Source: an uncultured Collinsella sp. (GTDB lineage: Bacteria > Actinomycetota > Coriobacteriia > Coriobacteriales > Coriobacteriaceae). From it: a DNA stretch of 16,253 nt. Below, piece after piece: positions 6,530 through 13,257 of this stretch. Numbering within the stretch: position 1 is the first letter of the stretch; the number at the start of each line of letters is the position of its first letter. The stretch is taken from assembly GCA_902490095.1 (NCBI GenBank), contig CABUCQ010000042.1, positions 1 to 16,253 of the forward strand, in the 5' to 3' direction. The position numbers were made by a program, and so were the translations under genes. Under the pieces are notes generated by a model that worked only from the letters and a program-made list of their open reading frames with translations, was not told where the DNA came from and ran no database searches.

Positions 6530-7996
6530 TTGTCACAGTTCACCGATATCAGCCGCATTAACGTGTGCGGCGGCGACGGCGGAGCCGGATGCATGTCGTT
6601 TAGGCGCGAGGCATTTGTCCCCAAGGGCGGCCCCGATGGCGGCGACGGCGGTCGTGGCGGCAATGTCGTCATCCAGGCCGATGCTCAGCTGTCTTCGCTG
6701 ATCGATTACCGCTTTAAGCATCACTTCCGCGCCGAGCGCGGCACGCACGGGCAGGGTGCCCGTCGTAACGGTAAGAGCGGCGAGGACCTGATTCTCAAGG
6801 TCCCTATGGGTACCGTGGTGCGCGAGCTCGATCCCGAGACGCAGACCCCGATGTTCGAGATTGCCGACCTGGTGCACGACGGCGAGCGCGTCGTCGTGGC
6901 GCCCGGCGGTGCCGGCGGTCTGGGCAACACACACTTTGTGACGTCGGTGCGTCGCGCTCCGGCCTTTGCCCAGCTCGGCGAGCCTGCCGAGGAACACTGG
7001 ATCGAGCTCGAGATGAAGCTTATGGCCGATGCCGCGCTTGTGGGCTTTCCCTCGGTGGGTAAGTCATCGCTCATTGCGCGCATGAGTGCCGCCCGCCCCA
7101 AGATTGCTGACTACCCGTTTACCACGCTCGTGCCGAACCTCGGCATGGTGCGTGCCGGCGAATATTCTTACGTCGTTGCCGACGTCCCCGGTCTCATCGA
7201 GGGCGCGAGCGAGGGCAAGGGCCTGGGTCACCAGTTCCTGCGCCACATTGAGCGTACGGCACTCATCATGCACGTCGTCGATATGACGGGTGGTTTTGAG
7301 GATCGCGATCCGGTCGAGGACTATCGCATCATCAACCGCGAGCTCGAGCAGTATGGCGCCGAGCTTTCGGAGCGTCCGCAGATCGTCGTTGCCAACAAGT
7401 GTGATGCGCCGGGCACGGCCGACAAGATTGCCGACCTTAAGCGTGCGGCGCTCGACGATGGCCATATGTTCTTTGCCGTGTCTGCTGTTACGGGCGCCGG
7501 CCTCAACACGCTGATGCTTGCCGTGGGCGAGCAGGTGGCTAAGCTTCGCGCCGAGCTGGCGGTCTCTGATGAGCCGGTCGATCTGCGCGACGAGGAGTGG
7601 GAGCGTCGCCGCCTGCAGCGCGAGAAGCGTTTCCGCATTGTCCAGGAAGAGCCCGGTGCCTTCCGCGTGGTCGGTCGTGCCATCGAGCGCATGGTCATCC
7701 AGACCGACTGGGAAAACGAGGAAGCCGTCATTTACCTGCAGCATAAGTTTGCGCGTATGGGTGTTGACGACGCGCTCGAGAAGGCCGGTTGCCGTGCGGG
7801 CGACGAGGTCCGCATTTGCCAGCGCGCTTTTGACTTTGAGGGCGCCGAGGACTTCTCGGAGTACGAAGAGCTCGAGGATGCTGGCGAGGACGTTGCCGTC
7901 GAGGCCATTGACGTGGCCGATGCTGCGGATGAGGGCGTCGAGGTTGTCGATGCGGCGGATGCCGAGGACGATGCCGAGACCTCGGAGGGCGAGTAA
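6530..7996 (+). CDS. obgE: Obg-family GTPase (CgtA/ObgE)
   Basis: Obg is an essential GTPase acting in 50S assembly and in stress and growth control. The 488 residues show three Obg domains. The first is the Gly-rich N-terminal domain (VCGGDGGAGCMSFRREAFVP, then PDGGDGGRGG). The second is the G domain, with G1 GFPSVGKSS (172-180), G3 DVPGL (218-222) and G4 NKCD (289-292). The third is an OCT domain with FRVVGRAIERMVIQTDWENE and a GDEVRIC ending. After OCT comes an acidic, Ala/Asp/Glu-rich tail of about 50 residues with a quasi-repeated VDAADA pattern. The TTG start at 6530 is supported by AGGAGG and family alignment. It begins a four-gene unit with nadD, yqeK and rsfS and lies just after the rpmA terminator. 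Confidence 0.96.
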   Translation: MSQFTDISRINVCGGDGGAGCMSFRREAFVPKGGPDGGDGGRGGNVVIQADAQLSSLIDYRFKHHFRAERGTHGQGARRNGKSGEDLILKVPMGTVVRELDPETQTPMFEIADLVHDGERVVVAPGGAGGLGNTHFVTSVRRAPAFAQLGEPAEEHWIELEMKLMADAALVGFPSVGKSSLIARMSAARPKIADYPFTTLVPNLGMVRAGEYSYVVADVPGLIEGASEGKGLGHQFLRHIERTALIMHVVDMTGGFEDRDPVEDYRIINRELEQYGAELSERPQIVVANKCDAPGTADKIADLKRAALDDGHMFFAVSAVTGAGLNTLMLAVGEQVAKLRAELAVSDEPVDLRDEEWERRRLQREKRFRIVQEEPGAFRVVGRAIERMVIQTDWENEEAVIYLQHKFARMGVDDALEKAGCRAGDEVRICQRAFDFEGAEDFSEYEELEDAGEDVAVEAIDVADAADEGVEVVDAADAEDDAETSEGE

Positions 7997-7999
7997 GCC

Positions 8000-8677
8000 A
8001 TGTCGCTGCGCGGTGGAATCGGTCTGCCCGAGCTTCCTCTAGAGGACGGGCAGGAGTTTAGGCTCGGCATTATGGGTGGCACCTTTGATCCCATCCATTA
8101 CGGGCACCTGGTGACCGCCGAGCAGGCGCGCGAGTCGCTCGACTTGGACGCTGTGCTCTTTATGCCGGCGGGCTCTCCTGCCTTTAAGCTTGACAAGCCG
8201 GTGACGCCTGCCGAGGACCGTTATGCCATGACGGTCCTCGCCACCGCCGCGAACCCGGCCTTTTTGGCGAGCCGGTTCGAGATCGACCGCCCGGGCGTAA
8301 CCTATACGGCTGATACGCTTCATGCCCTTCGCGACTTTTACCCGCCGCAGGTAAAGCTCTACTTTATTACGGGCGCCGATGCGATTATCGATATCGTGAC
8401 CTGGCATGATGCCGAACGAATCGCTGAGCTTGCTACCTTTATTGCGGCGACACGACCGGGCTTTGATATCGATACAGCGCGTGCCCGAATCAAAGAGTCG
8501 GGGCTGCCGTTCGACGTGCGCTATATTCAGATTCCGGCGCTGGCGATCAGCTCGACGAACATTCGTAAGCGAGTTGCCCGCGGCATGAGCGTGCGCTATC
8601 TTACGAGCGAGTCCGTGCTCGGCTACATTCGCAAACGCAGGCTATATGCCGATTTGGGCCAAGAAGATTTTGAGTGA
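8000..8677 (+). CDS. nadD: Nicotinate-nucleotide adenylyltransferase
   Basis: NadD joins ATP and nicotinic acid mononucleotide to make deamido-NAD in NAD biosynthesis. The 225 residues carry the nucleotidyltransferase motif GGTFDPIHYGHL (26-37, His33 and His36 binding phosphate), FMPAGSPAFK in the substrate-binding region, FITGADAI, and the C-terminal ISST motif with IRKR (183-191). About 20 residues precede the fold, a little longer than typical. The ATG at 8000 is 3 bases after the obgE stop and has GGAGGG (7984-7989) inside the end of obgE. Order obgE-nadD-yqeK-rsfS resembles the arrangement seen in many Gram-positive bacteria. Confidence 0.95.
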   Translation: MSLRGGIGLPELPLEDGQEFRLGIMGGTFDPIHYGHLVTAEQARESLDLDAVLFMPAGSPAFKLDKPVTPAEDRYAMTVLATAANPAFLASRFEIDRPGVTYTADTLHALRDFYPPQVKLYFITGADAIIDIVTWHDAERIAELATFIAATRPGFDIDTARARIKESGLPFDVRYIQIPALAISSTNIRKRVARGMSVRYLTSESVLGYIRKRRLYADLGQEDFE

Positions 8678-8689
8678 TGGGGGTCTACG

Positions 8690-9298
8690 TTGTCGGTAGA
8701 GGATCAGTTTGAGGGCGATGAGCGCGCACTGCTCAAGCGCATTCAAGAGCTGCTCGATGTTCGCATGAAGGATAAGCGCAAGCGCTATGTGCATTCGCTG
8801 GGTGTTGCCGAGACCGCACTTCATCTGGCCGAGGTCTACGGCGTTGACCGCTTTGATGCCGCTGCTGCCGGTCTGATCCACGACTGGGACAAAGTGCTCT
8901 CCGACGACGAGCTGGTTACGCGCGCTCTGCATTACGGCATTAAGATTGCCGGTTCTCCTTCCGCCGCGACGCCGCTTTTGCATGGTCCTGTTGCCGCCTA
9001 TGAGCTTCCGCAGCTTTTCCCCGAGTTGTCGCCGGCCGTTTTCCAGGCTGTCGACCGTCATACCGTGGGCGCTTGCGACATGACGCCGCTCGATATGGTG
9101 GTCTTTGTGGCCGATGCCATCGAGCCCAACCGCCACGGCGACTATGCGCATGCGCTGCGCAAGATGGTGGGGGAGTCGTCGCTCGACGAGTTGTTCTTCT
9201 CCTGTTTTGCGCAGGGTTTGGTCTATGTGATCCAGTCCGGGCGCTATCTTTATCCCACGGCTATTTCGATTTACAACCATTACGCCCAGCTGCGCTAG
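8690..9298 (+). CDS. yqeK: YqeK-family HD-domain hydrolase (probable Ap4A hydrolase)
   Basis: YqeK proteins are HD-domain metal-dependent hydrolases known to split diadenosine tetraphosphate symmetrically. In the 202 residues, His35 (RYVHSLGVAE), the HD pair His64-Asp65 (GLIHDWDK), the later His in LLHGPVAAY and RHTVG, and the C-terminal Asp of FVADAIEPNR supply the metal ligands. The start is less certain: TTG at 8690 follows a GGGGG run at 8679-8683 and gives an N-terminal acidic stretch before the HD helices, while the ATG at 8765 would cut close to the first His. The gene lies 12 bases after nadD and 27 bases before rsfS, a conserved trio. Confidence 0.9.
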   Translation: MSVEDQFEGDERALLKRIQELLDVRMKDKRKRYVHSLGVAETALHLAEVYGVDRFDAAAAGLIHDWDKVLSDDELVTRALHYGIKIAGSPSAATPLLHGPVAAYELPQLFPELSPAVFQAVDRHTVGACDMTPLDMVVFVADAIEPNRHGDYAHALRKMVGESSLDELFFSCFAQGLVYVIQSGRYLYPTAISIYNHYAQLR

Positions 9299-9325
9299 CT
9301 CGGGCTGTCTAGAAAGAGGTATTCC

Positions 9326-9781
9326 ATGGCCGACGAGACCATGACCGACGAGCAGATTCTTGAAGGTGTGGAGCACAAGAGCTTCGTCGCCACGTCCGAC
9401 CGCACTGCCGCCTCGCTGTCTGCGAGCGGTGTCGCCGCCGAGGATGTCGCCCGCGCCGCCGCGCAGGCCGCCTACGACAAGAAGGGCGAGGACGTTCAGG
9501 TGCTCGACCTGACCGAGCTTTCCGACGTATGCGACTACTTTGTGCTTGCCACCGGTACCAACAACCGCCAGGTCGATTCTATCGTCGACGAGATCGAGGA
9601 GAAGGTCGCCGAGGCTTGCGGCGAGCACCCGTTCTCCATCGAGGGTCGCGAGCAGAAGACCTGGATGCTCATGGACTACGGTTCGGTTGTCGTCCACGTC
9701 TTCACTCCCGAAGCCCGCGACTTCTACCGCCTCGAGAAACTCTGGGGAGACGCCCCCCAGCTCCCCCTCAACCTCCTCTAG
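9326..9781 (+). CDS. rsfS: Ribosomal silencing factor RsfS
   Basis: RsfS binds L14 on the 50S subunit and blocks 30S joining when nutrients are scarce. The 151 residues include the conserved core AAYDKKGEDVQVLDLTELSD, DYFVLATGTNNRQVDSIVDE and the C-terminal GSVVVHVFTPEARDFYRLEKLWGD. About 40 residues (MADETMTDEQILEG...) precede the usual start of the fold and are acidic and Ser/Ala-rich, which is unusual. The ATG at 9326 is supported by AAAGAGG about 7 bases upstream. The next in-frame ATG is only five codons on, so most of the extension is likely real. It is the last gene before the terminator at 9823-9865. Confidence 0.94.
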   Translation: MADETMTDEQILEGVEHKSFVATSDRTAASLSASGVAAEDVARAAAQAAYDKKGEDVQVLDLTELSDVCDYFVLATGTNNRQVDSIVDEIEEKVAEACGEHPFSIEGREQKTWMLMDYGSVVVHVFTPEARDFYRLEKLWGDAPQLPLNLL

Positions 9782-9822
9782 TAGCTCATTTGAGACGGGG
9801 TTTAGCTACCCTCACGCATATC

Positions 9823-9865
9823 GCCGGGCAGTTGCGGTTTTCCGCAGCTACCCGGCTTTCTTTTT
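9823..9865 (+). terminator. Intrinsic terminator of the obgE-nadD-yqeK-rsfS unit
   Basis: The 15-position arms 9823-9837 and 9842-9856 pair with one C/A mismatch and one G-U pair around a TTTT loop. They are followed by TTTCTTTTT (9857-9865). The structure works for the + strand only: the reverse direction lacks a U-tract, so it may block but not cleanly end dinB transcription coming from the other side. Confidence 0.9.
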
Positions 9866-9875
9866 GCCTCAGGGA

Positions 9876-11129
9876 CTAATCGTTGAAGCGGGATTGGCGG
9901 CCGAAGGATAGGGCGGTGTCGCCGAATTTGTCTCGGACGGCGTCGATGGCGACGGAGAGGTCGCGGCGGTCGCTCGATTGGGCTCCGCGGTCATCGATCT
10001 CGCAGAACAGGTCAGTCTGGATGCCGCCTTGGTGGTCGAAGTCGCTCATGCCGATGCCGGCTAAGCGAACATGCATGCCTTCTTGCCAGATGTTGTCGAG
10101 CAGTTCGAGTGCAACCGCCACGAAGATGTTCTCATCGTCGGTTGGATGAGGCAGCCGGCGCTGTGCCGTACGCCCGCTTCCATACGAATACTTGAGCTTG
10201 AGCGTTACCGTGGCACCCGTCAGCCCCTGACGGCGCAGACGGCGTCCCACCGACTCACCCAGCAGCGCAATCGCCGCCTCAATATCCCCACGCTCAGTCA
10301 AATCTTTCGCAAAGGTGCGTTCATTACTGACCGACTTGACCTCACGCTCCTCATCGAGACTCGTGACTTCGGAGATTTCGAGTCCCAGCGCACGCTGGCG
10401 CATGCGTTCGCCGTTGACGCCAAAAATAGAGGCCAAGGTGGATTCCGGTGCACGTGATAGCTCGCCGAGGGTGTAGATGCGCATGCGGCGCAGTCGCTCC
10501 TCGGCCGAGCGCCCGATGCCGCTCATGGCAGATACCGGCAGCGCGGCCAAAAAGCGCTGCTCGGTTCCGGGGCGCACGATGGTCAGCCCAAACGGCTTAT
10601 CCCGCTCGCTTGCGATCTTTGCGACCGTCTTGTTGCAGCCCACGCCAATGGAGCAGGTCACTCCCAGCGCTGCCACGCGGTCGCTTATACGCCGCGCAAC
10701 CAGCAGCGGGTCTTCGGGCGCAAAGCGACCCGGTGTGATATCGATAAAGGCCTCGTCGATGGACACACGCTCCACGCGCGGTGTCTCATCGGCAAGGATC
10801 GCCATGACCTGCGCGCTCACCTCGCGGTAGCGATCAAAGTGTCCGTGCGTCCAAATGGCCTGCGGGCACAGGCGCCGCGCCTCGGCCGAGGCCATGGCAG
10901 AATGCACGCCAAAGCGACGCGCCTCGTACGAACACGTGGACACGACGCCGCGCGACTCGGCGTCTCCGCCCACGATGAGCGGCTTTCCGCGCCATTCGGG
11001 ATGATCGAGCATCTCCACGCTCGCAAAAAATGCATCGAGGTCCATCAGGCCCACCGCCGGACCCGTCCAGGGCGGCGGCGTAACGCCCATGGCATCCTCA
11101 TAACCGTATGTATGTTCGCGTCTTTCCAT
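9876..11129 (-). CDS. dinB: DNA polymerase IV (Y-family, DinB)
   Basis: This error-prone translesion polymerase has 417 residues. The palm motif LMDLDAFFASVE carries catalytic Asp30 and the steric-gate Phe35, and the SIDEAFID motif carries Asp125 and Glu126. SYEARRFGVHSAM is the finger region, GIGCNKTVAKIASERDKP-type text (read here as GVGCNKTVAKIAS) and the helix-hairpin-helix around MSGIGRSAEERLRRM follow. QTDLF at 371-375 matches the sliding-clamp binding motif. About 22 residues precede the fold. The ATG at 11129 has no Shine-Dalgarno but lies 6 bases after TATACT, fitting leaderless translation; an internal ATG at residue 14 is an alternative. It is the only minus-strand gene here and stands alone, convergent with rsfS and divergent from rpsP. 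Confidence 0.94.
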   Translation of the reverse strand: MERREHTYGYEDAMGVTPPPWTGPAVGLMDLDAFFASVEMLDHPEWRGKPLIVGGDAESRGVVSTCSYEARRFGVHSAMASAEARRLCPQAIWTHGHFDRYREVSAQVMAILADETPRVERVSIDEAFIDITPGRFAPEDPLLVARRISDRVAALGVTCSIGVGCNKTVAKIASERDKPFGLTIVRPGTEQRFLAALPVSAMSGIGRSAEERLRRMRIYTLGELSRAPESTLASIFGVNGERMRQRALGLEISEVTSLDEEREVKSVSNERTFAKDLTERGDIEAAIALLGESVGRRLRRQGLTGATVTLKLKYSYGSGRTAQRRLPHPTDDENIFVAVALELLDNIWQEGMHVRLAGIGMSDFDHQGGIQTDLFCEIDDRGAQSSDRRDLSVAIDAVRDKFGDTALSFGRQSRFND

Positions 11130-11131
11130 GT

Positions 11132-11155
11132 CATGAGTATACCGCGCAGCTCATG
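11132..11155. repeat. Inverted repeat over the dinB promoter (operator candidate)
   Basis: CATGAG (11132-11137) and CTCATG (11150-11155) are perfect 6-base arms separated by 12 bases. The left arm overlaps the dinB -10 box and ends within a few bases of the start codon. It does not match the LexA boxes I know from Actinobacteria or Firmicutes. Binding by a repressor is conjecture. Confidence 0.35.
11136..11141 (-). promoter_or_regulatory. dinB -10 box, placed for a leaderless mRNA
   Basis: On the minus strand TATACT is followed by six bases (CATGAC) and then the ATG of dinB, so position +1 would be the A of the start codon. No convincing -35 box is found 16-18 bases upstream, suggesting a weak or activated promoter. 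Confidence 0.5.
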
Positions 11156-11245
11156 TGGGGTGCGTGGATGCGCTTGCAAATCGCGAATTCTTGTCTAAGA
11201 TATGGATTTGCCCTCGACTACACCGAAGAAGTTGGTCTCACGGAC

Positions 11246-11274
11246 TTCACCTGCCCGCGTCGATGGCGTATTAT
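11246..11274 (+). promoter_or_regulatory. Candidate promoter of the rpsP operon
   Basis: TTCACC (11246-11251) and TATTAT (11269-11274) are separated by 17 bases, giving a predicted start near 11281 and a leader of about 50 bases. A weaker alternative is TTGCAA (11174-11179) with TAAGAT (11196-11201), 16 bases apart. The rest of the 201-base dinB-rpsP gap shows no gene I can support. Confidence 0.5.
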
Positions 11275-11296
11275 GTTCAACTGTTTGTTTGTAGTT

Positions 11297-11311
11297 GCAG
11301 CCTAAAGCTGC
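11297..11311 (+). other. Small leader hairpin upstream of rpsP
   Basis: GCAGC and GCTGC pair around the loop CTAAA. The hairpin ends 6 bases before the rpsP Shine-Dalgarno GGAGGAG (11318-11324). It could modulate initiation, but five base pairs is little evidence. Confidence 0.3.
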
Positions 11312-11330
11312 TTGGTTGGAGGAGTTTCCT

Positions 11331-11672
11331 TTGGCAGTCAAGATTCGCCTTGCTCGTCACGGCGCTAAGAAGCGTCCGTACTACCGTGTCGTCGTCGCCG
11401 ATTCCCGCGCCCCGCGTGACGGTCGTATCATCGAGGAGGTTGGCCGCTACAACCCGATGACCGCCCCCAAGACCATCAACCTCGACCTCGAGAAGATCGC
11501 TGACTGGCAGTCCAAGGGCGCTCAGCTCACCGACGCCGTCGCCGCTCTGGTCAAGGCCGCCAACGAGGGCGAGAAGACCGAGACCGTCGTCAAGAAGTCC
11601 AAGAAGCAGCTCGCCAAAGAGGCCGAGGCCGCTAAGGCTGCCGCTGAGGCCGCTGAGGGCGCCGAGGAGTAA
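11331..11672 (+). CDS. rpsP: Small ribosomal subunit protein bS16
   Basis: S16 is a 30S assembly protein. The canonical N-terminus AVKIRLARHGAKKRPYYRVV follows a TTG codon at 11331, which has a strong SD (GGAGGAG, 11318-11324) at 6 bases. The longer in-frame reading from TTG 11295 lacks this and adds a non-homologous leader, so I reject it. The core contains VADSRAPRDGR, EEVGRYNPM and the DWQSKGAQLTDAV helix. The 113 residues exceed the typical 80-90 because of a Lys-then-Ala/Glu-rich tail (about residues 85-113). It heads the rpsP-khpA-rimM-trmD cluster. Confidence 0.96.
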   Translation: MAVKIRLARHGAKKRPYYRVVVADSRAPRDGRIIEEVGRYNPMTAPKTINLDLEKIADWQSKGAQLTDAVAALVKAANEGEKTETVVKKSKKQLAKEAEAAKAAAEAAEGAEE

Positions 11673-11675
11673 ATC

Positions 11676-11960
11676 GTGCCTGAGGTTGACGCTGCACAGC
11701 TCGAGGGTGAGGCAATGCTCTCAGATCGCATCGCCGATCTCGTCGAATATCTCGTTGTTCAGATCGTCGACGACCCGGATTCCGTGAGCCTTGAGGTCAT
11801 CGATGGTGACGACGCCTCTACGATTGAGGTTTCGGTCGCCGAGGATGACGTCGCTAAGGTCATCGGCCGTCGTGGCCGTACCATCAAGGCCATTCGCACG
11901 CTCGCCCGTGCACTGGCCGCTCGCCTCGACACTGCTGTCGAGGTAGAGGTTCTGGGCTAG
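11676..11960 (+). CDS. khpA: KhpA-type KH-domain RNA-binding protein
   Basis: KhpA is a small single-KH protein that binds RNA, usually as a heterodimer with KhpB (EloR/Jag), and affects cell-division and elongation genes. The 94 residues contain LVEYLVVQIVDDPDSVSLEV and the KH signature VIGRRGRTIKAI, with the GxxG loop at residues 64-67. The GTG at 11676 is 3 bases after the rpsP stop and has GAGGAG (11664-11669) at 6 bases. The ATG at 11715 (Met14) would give a product closer to the usual length of about 77-80 residues and is a real alternative. Its place between rpsP and rimM is the standard one. Confidence 0.93.
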   Translation: MPEVDAAQLEGEAMLSDRIADLVEYLVVQIVDDPDSVSLEVIDGDDASTIEVSVAEDDVAKVIGRRGRTIKAIRTLARALAARLDTAVEVEVLG

Positions 11961-11973
11961 GACCTTGAGGTCC
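11960..11973 (+). other. Inverted repeat enclosing the rimM start codon
   Basis: GGACCT (11960-11965) and AGGTCC (11968-11973) form a near-continuous palindrome. Its left arm begins at the last base of the khpA stop, and the TTG start of rimM (11965-11967) lies at the tip. Folding would need a loop of at least three or four bases, leaving five pairs. It may couple rimM translation to khpA. Confidence 0.35.
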
Positions 11974-12486
11974 CAGTACAAAAACATCGCCCGTGTGGTC
12001 AAGCCGCACGGAAGGAAGGGGGAGGTCCTCGCGCAGCCGCTGCGGGGGCTTCCTTCTGTATTAGAGCCGGGTATGCGCGTCGCCCTGACGCCGCCGGCGC
12101 TCAAGCGCGACCGCTTTTGCACGGTCGTGTCCGTCACCGATACGGGCGATGGCGATCTGGTCTCGTTTGAGGGCATTGACGACTTGACGGCCGCCGAGGG
12201 CATCACGGGATGCTATGTGCTGGCAAATCGTGACGACTTTGAGCTCGATTCGCTCGACGCTGCCTATACCGACCTGATGGGTCGCGAGGTGGTCGACGAG
12301 CGCTTCGGTTCGCTCGGCACGATCGTCGAGATTATGTCGACGCCTGCTAACGATGTTTGGGTTGTCGAGGGCGATCGGTACGGCGAGGTGCTGATTCCCG
12401 TGATCGAGCAGGTTGTGCTCGATCTTCCCGACACAGGAACAATTTCCGTCCACGTTATGGACGGCCTGATCGATATGGACAAGTAG
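11965..12486 (+). CDS. rimM: Ribosome maturation factor RimM
   Basis: RimM binds S19 and assists maturation of the 30S head. The 173 residues begin with the RimM motif IARVVKPHGRKGEVLAQPL, continue with a beta-barrel domain (FEGIDDLTAAEGITGCYVLA) and end with a PRC-barrel-like domain (LMGREVVDERFGSLGTIVEI, VLIPVIEQVVLDLPD, MDGLIDMDK). The TTG at 11965 is 4 bases after the khpA stop and has no good SD, so translation is probably by coupling. No better in-frame start lies before the conserved motif, though an in-frame GTG is within it. trmD follows 10 bases later. Confidence 0.93.
   Translation: MRSQYKNIARVVKPHGRKGEVLAQPLRGLPSVLEPGMRVALTPPALKRDRFCTVVSVTDTGDGDLVSFEGIDDLTAAEGITGCYVLANRDDFELDSLDAAYTDLMGREVVDERFGSLGTIVEIMSTPANDVWVVEGDRYGEVLIPVIEQVVLDLPDTGTISVHVMDGLIDMDK
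12011..12056 (+). other. Strong stem-loop in the first codons of rimM
   Basis: GAAGGAAG (12011-12018) and CTTCCTTC (12049-12056) are perfect 8-base arms. The 30-base interior contains a nested CGCAG/CTGCG hairpin. The structure begins about 46 bases after the rimM start codon. No U-tract follows, so it is not a standard terminator. Confidence 0.45.
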
Positions 12487-12496
12487 GGAGGACAAC

Positions 12497-13255
12497 ATGC
12501 TGATCGAGACCCTTTCGGTCTTTCCCGAGATGTTTGAGCCCGTCATGTCCACGTCGATTTTGGGCCGCGCCCGCAAGGCCGGCCTTTTTGATTTTAAGGC
12601 GTATAACCTGCGCGACTGGACGCACGACCGCCATCGTACCGTCGATGACGAGCCGTACGGCGGCGGGCAGGGCATGCTCATGAAGGTCGGGCCTATCGCA
12701 GAGGCCATCGAGGCCATTAGCGCAGAGGGTCCCAAGCCTACTGTGGTGTTCTTTACCCCCTGTGGCGAGCCCTTTACGCAGCATGTGGCCGAGCGCCTGC
12801 TCAAAAGTGAGCGCCTGTTGTTTGTGTGCAGTCGCTACGAGGGCGTCGACGAGCGTGCGTATGCGTATGCCGATGAGCGTCTGTCGATCGGCGACTACGT
12901 GCTTACGGGCGGCGAGCTGCCTGCCATGGTCGTTGCCGATGCCGTCGTACGCCTCATCCCCGGCGCCTTGGGCGACGAGATGAGCAACGTGGACGAGTCG
13001 TTCTCGACCGCCGAGGACGGAGGCCTGCTCGAGTACGCGCAGTACACTCGTCCTGCCGAGTTCAACGGCGAGGGCGTGCCGCCGGTGCTCGTGAGCGGTG
13101 ACCATGCCAAGGTTGACGCCTGGCGCCGTAAGAACGCCATCGAGCGCACCTGTCGTTGGCGTCCCGATCTGATTGAGACAGCGCGGCTCACGCCCGAGGA
13201 GCGTGCTTACGCGCAGGAGATTCTGGACGCTTCGTATTCGCAGAGCGAGGAGTGA
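12497..13255 (+). CDS. trmD: tRNA (guanine-37-N1)-methyltransferase TrmD
   Basis: TrmD methylates G37 of tRNAs reading CNN codons, preventing frameshifts. The 252 residues contain the N-terminal TLSVFPEMF, the DEPYGGGQGMLMK loop, FFTPCGEPF, the SAM-binding knot VCSRYEGVDERA and SIGDYVLTGGELPAM, and the C-terminal EYAQYTRPAEFNG and DLIETARL. The ATG at 12497 has AGGGAGGA (from 12486) 5 bases upstream. It is preceded by rimM at 10 bases. Downstream, lepB overlaps or abuts its stop, and no rplS gene follows, unlike the common rpsP-rimM-trmD-rplS order. Confidence 0.97.
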   Translation: MLIETLSVFPEMFEPVMSTSILGRARKAGLFDFKAYNLRDWTHDRHRTVDDEPYGGGQGMLMKVGPIAEAIEAISAEGPKPTVVFFTPCGEPFTQHVAERLLKSERLLFVCSRYEGVDERAYAYADERLSIGDYVLTGGELPAMVVADAVVRLIPGALGDEMSNVDESFSTAEDGGLLEYAQYTRPAEFNGEGVPPVLVSGDHAKVDAWRRKNAIERTCRWRPDLIETARLTPEERAYAQEILDASYSQSEE

Positions 13256-13257
13256 GA

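Noticed and set aside
9781..9809. GTAGCT/AGCTAC inverted repeat just after rsfS
   Set aside because: Six-base arms with a 17-base loop and no U-tract; the real terminator lies a few bases downstream.
11108..11305. Short + strand open frames in the dinB-rpsP gap
   Set aside because: They overlap the dinB start or its promoter, lack a Shine-Dalgarno and show no recognisable protein pattern.
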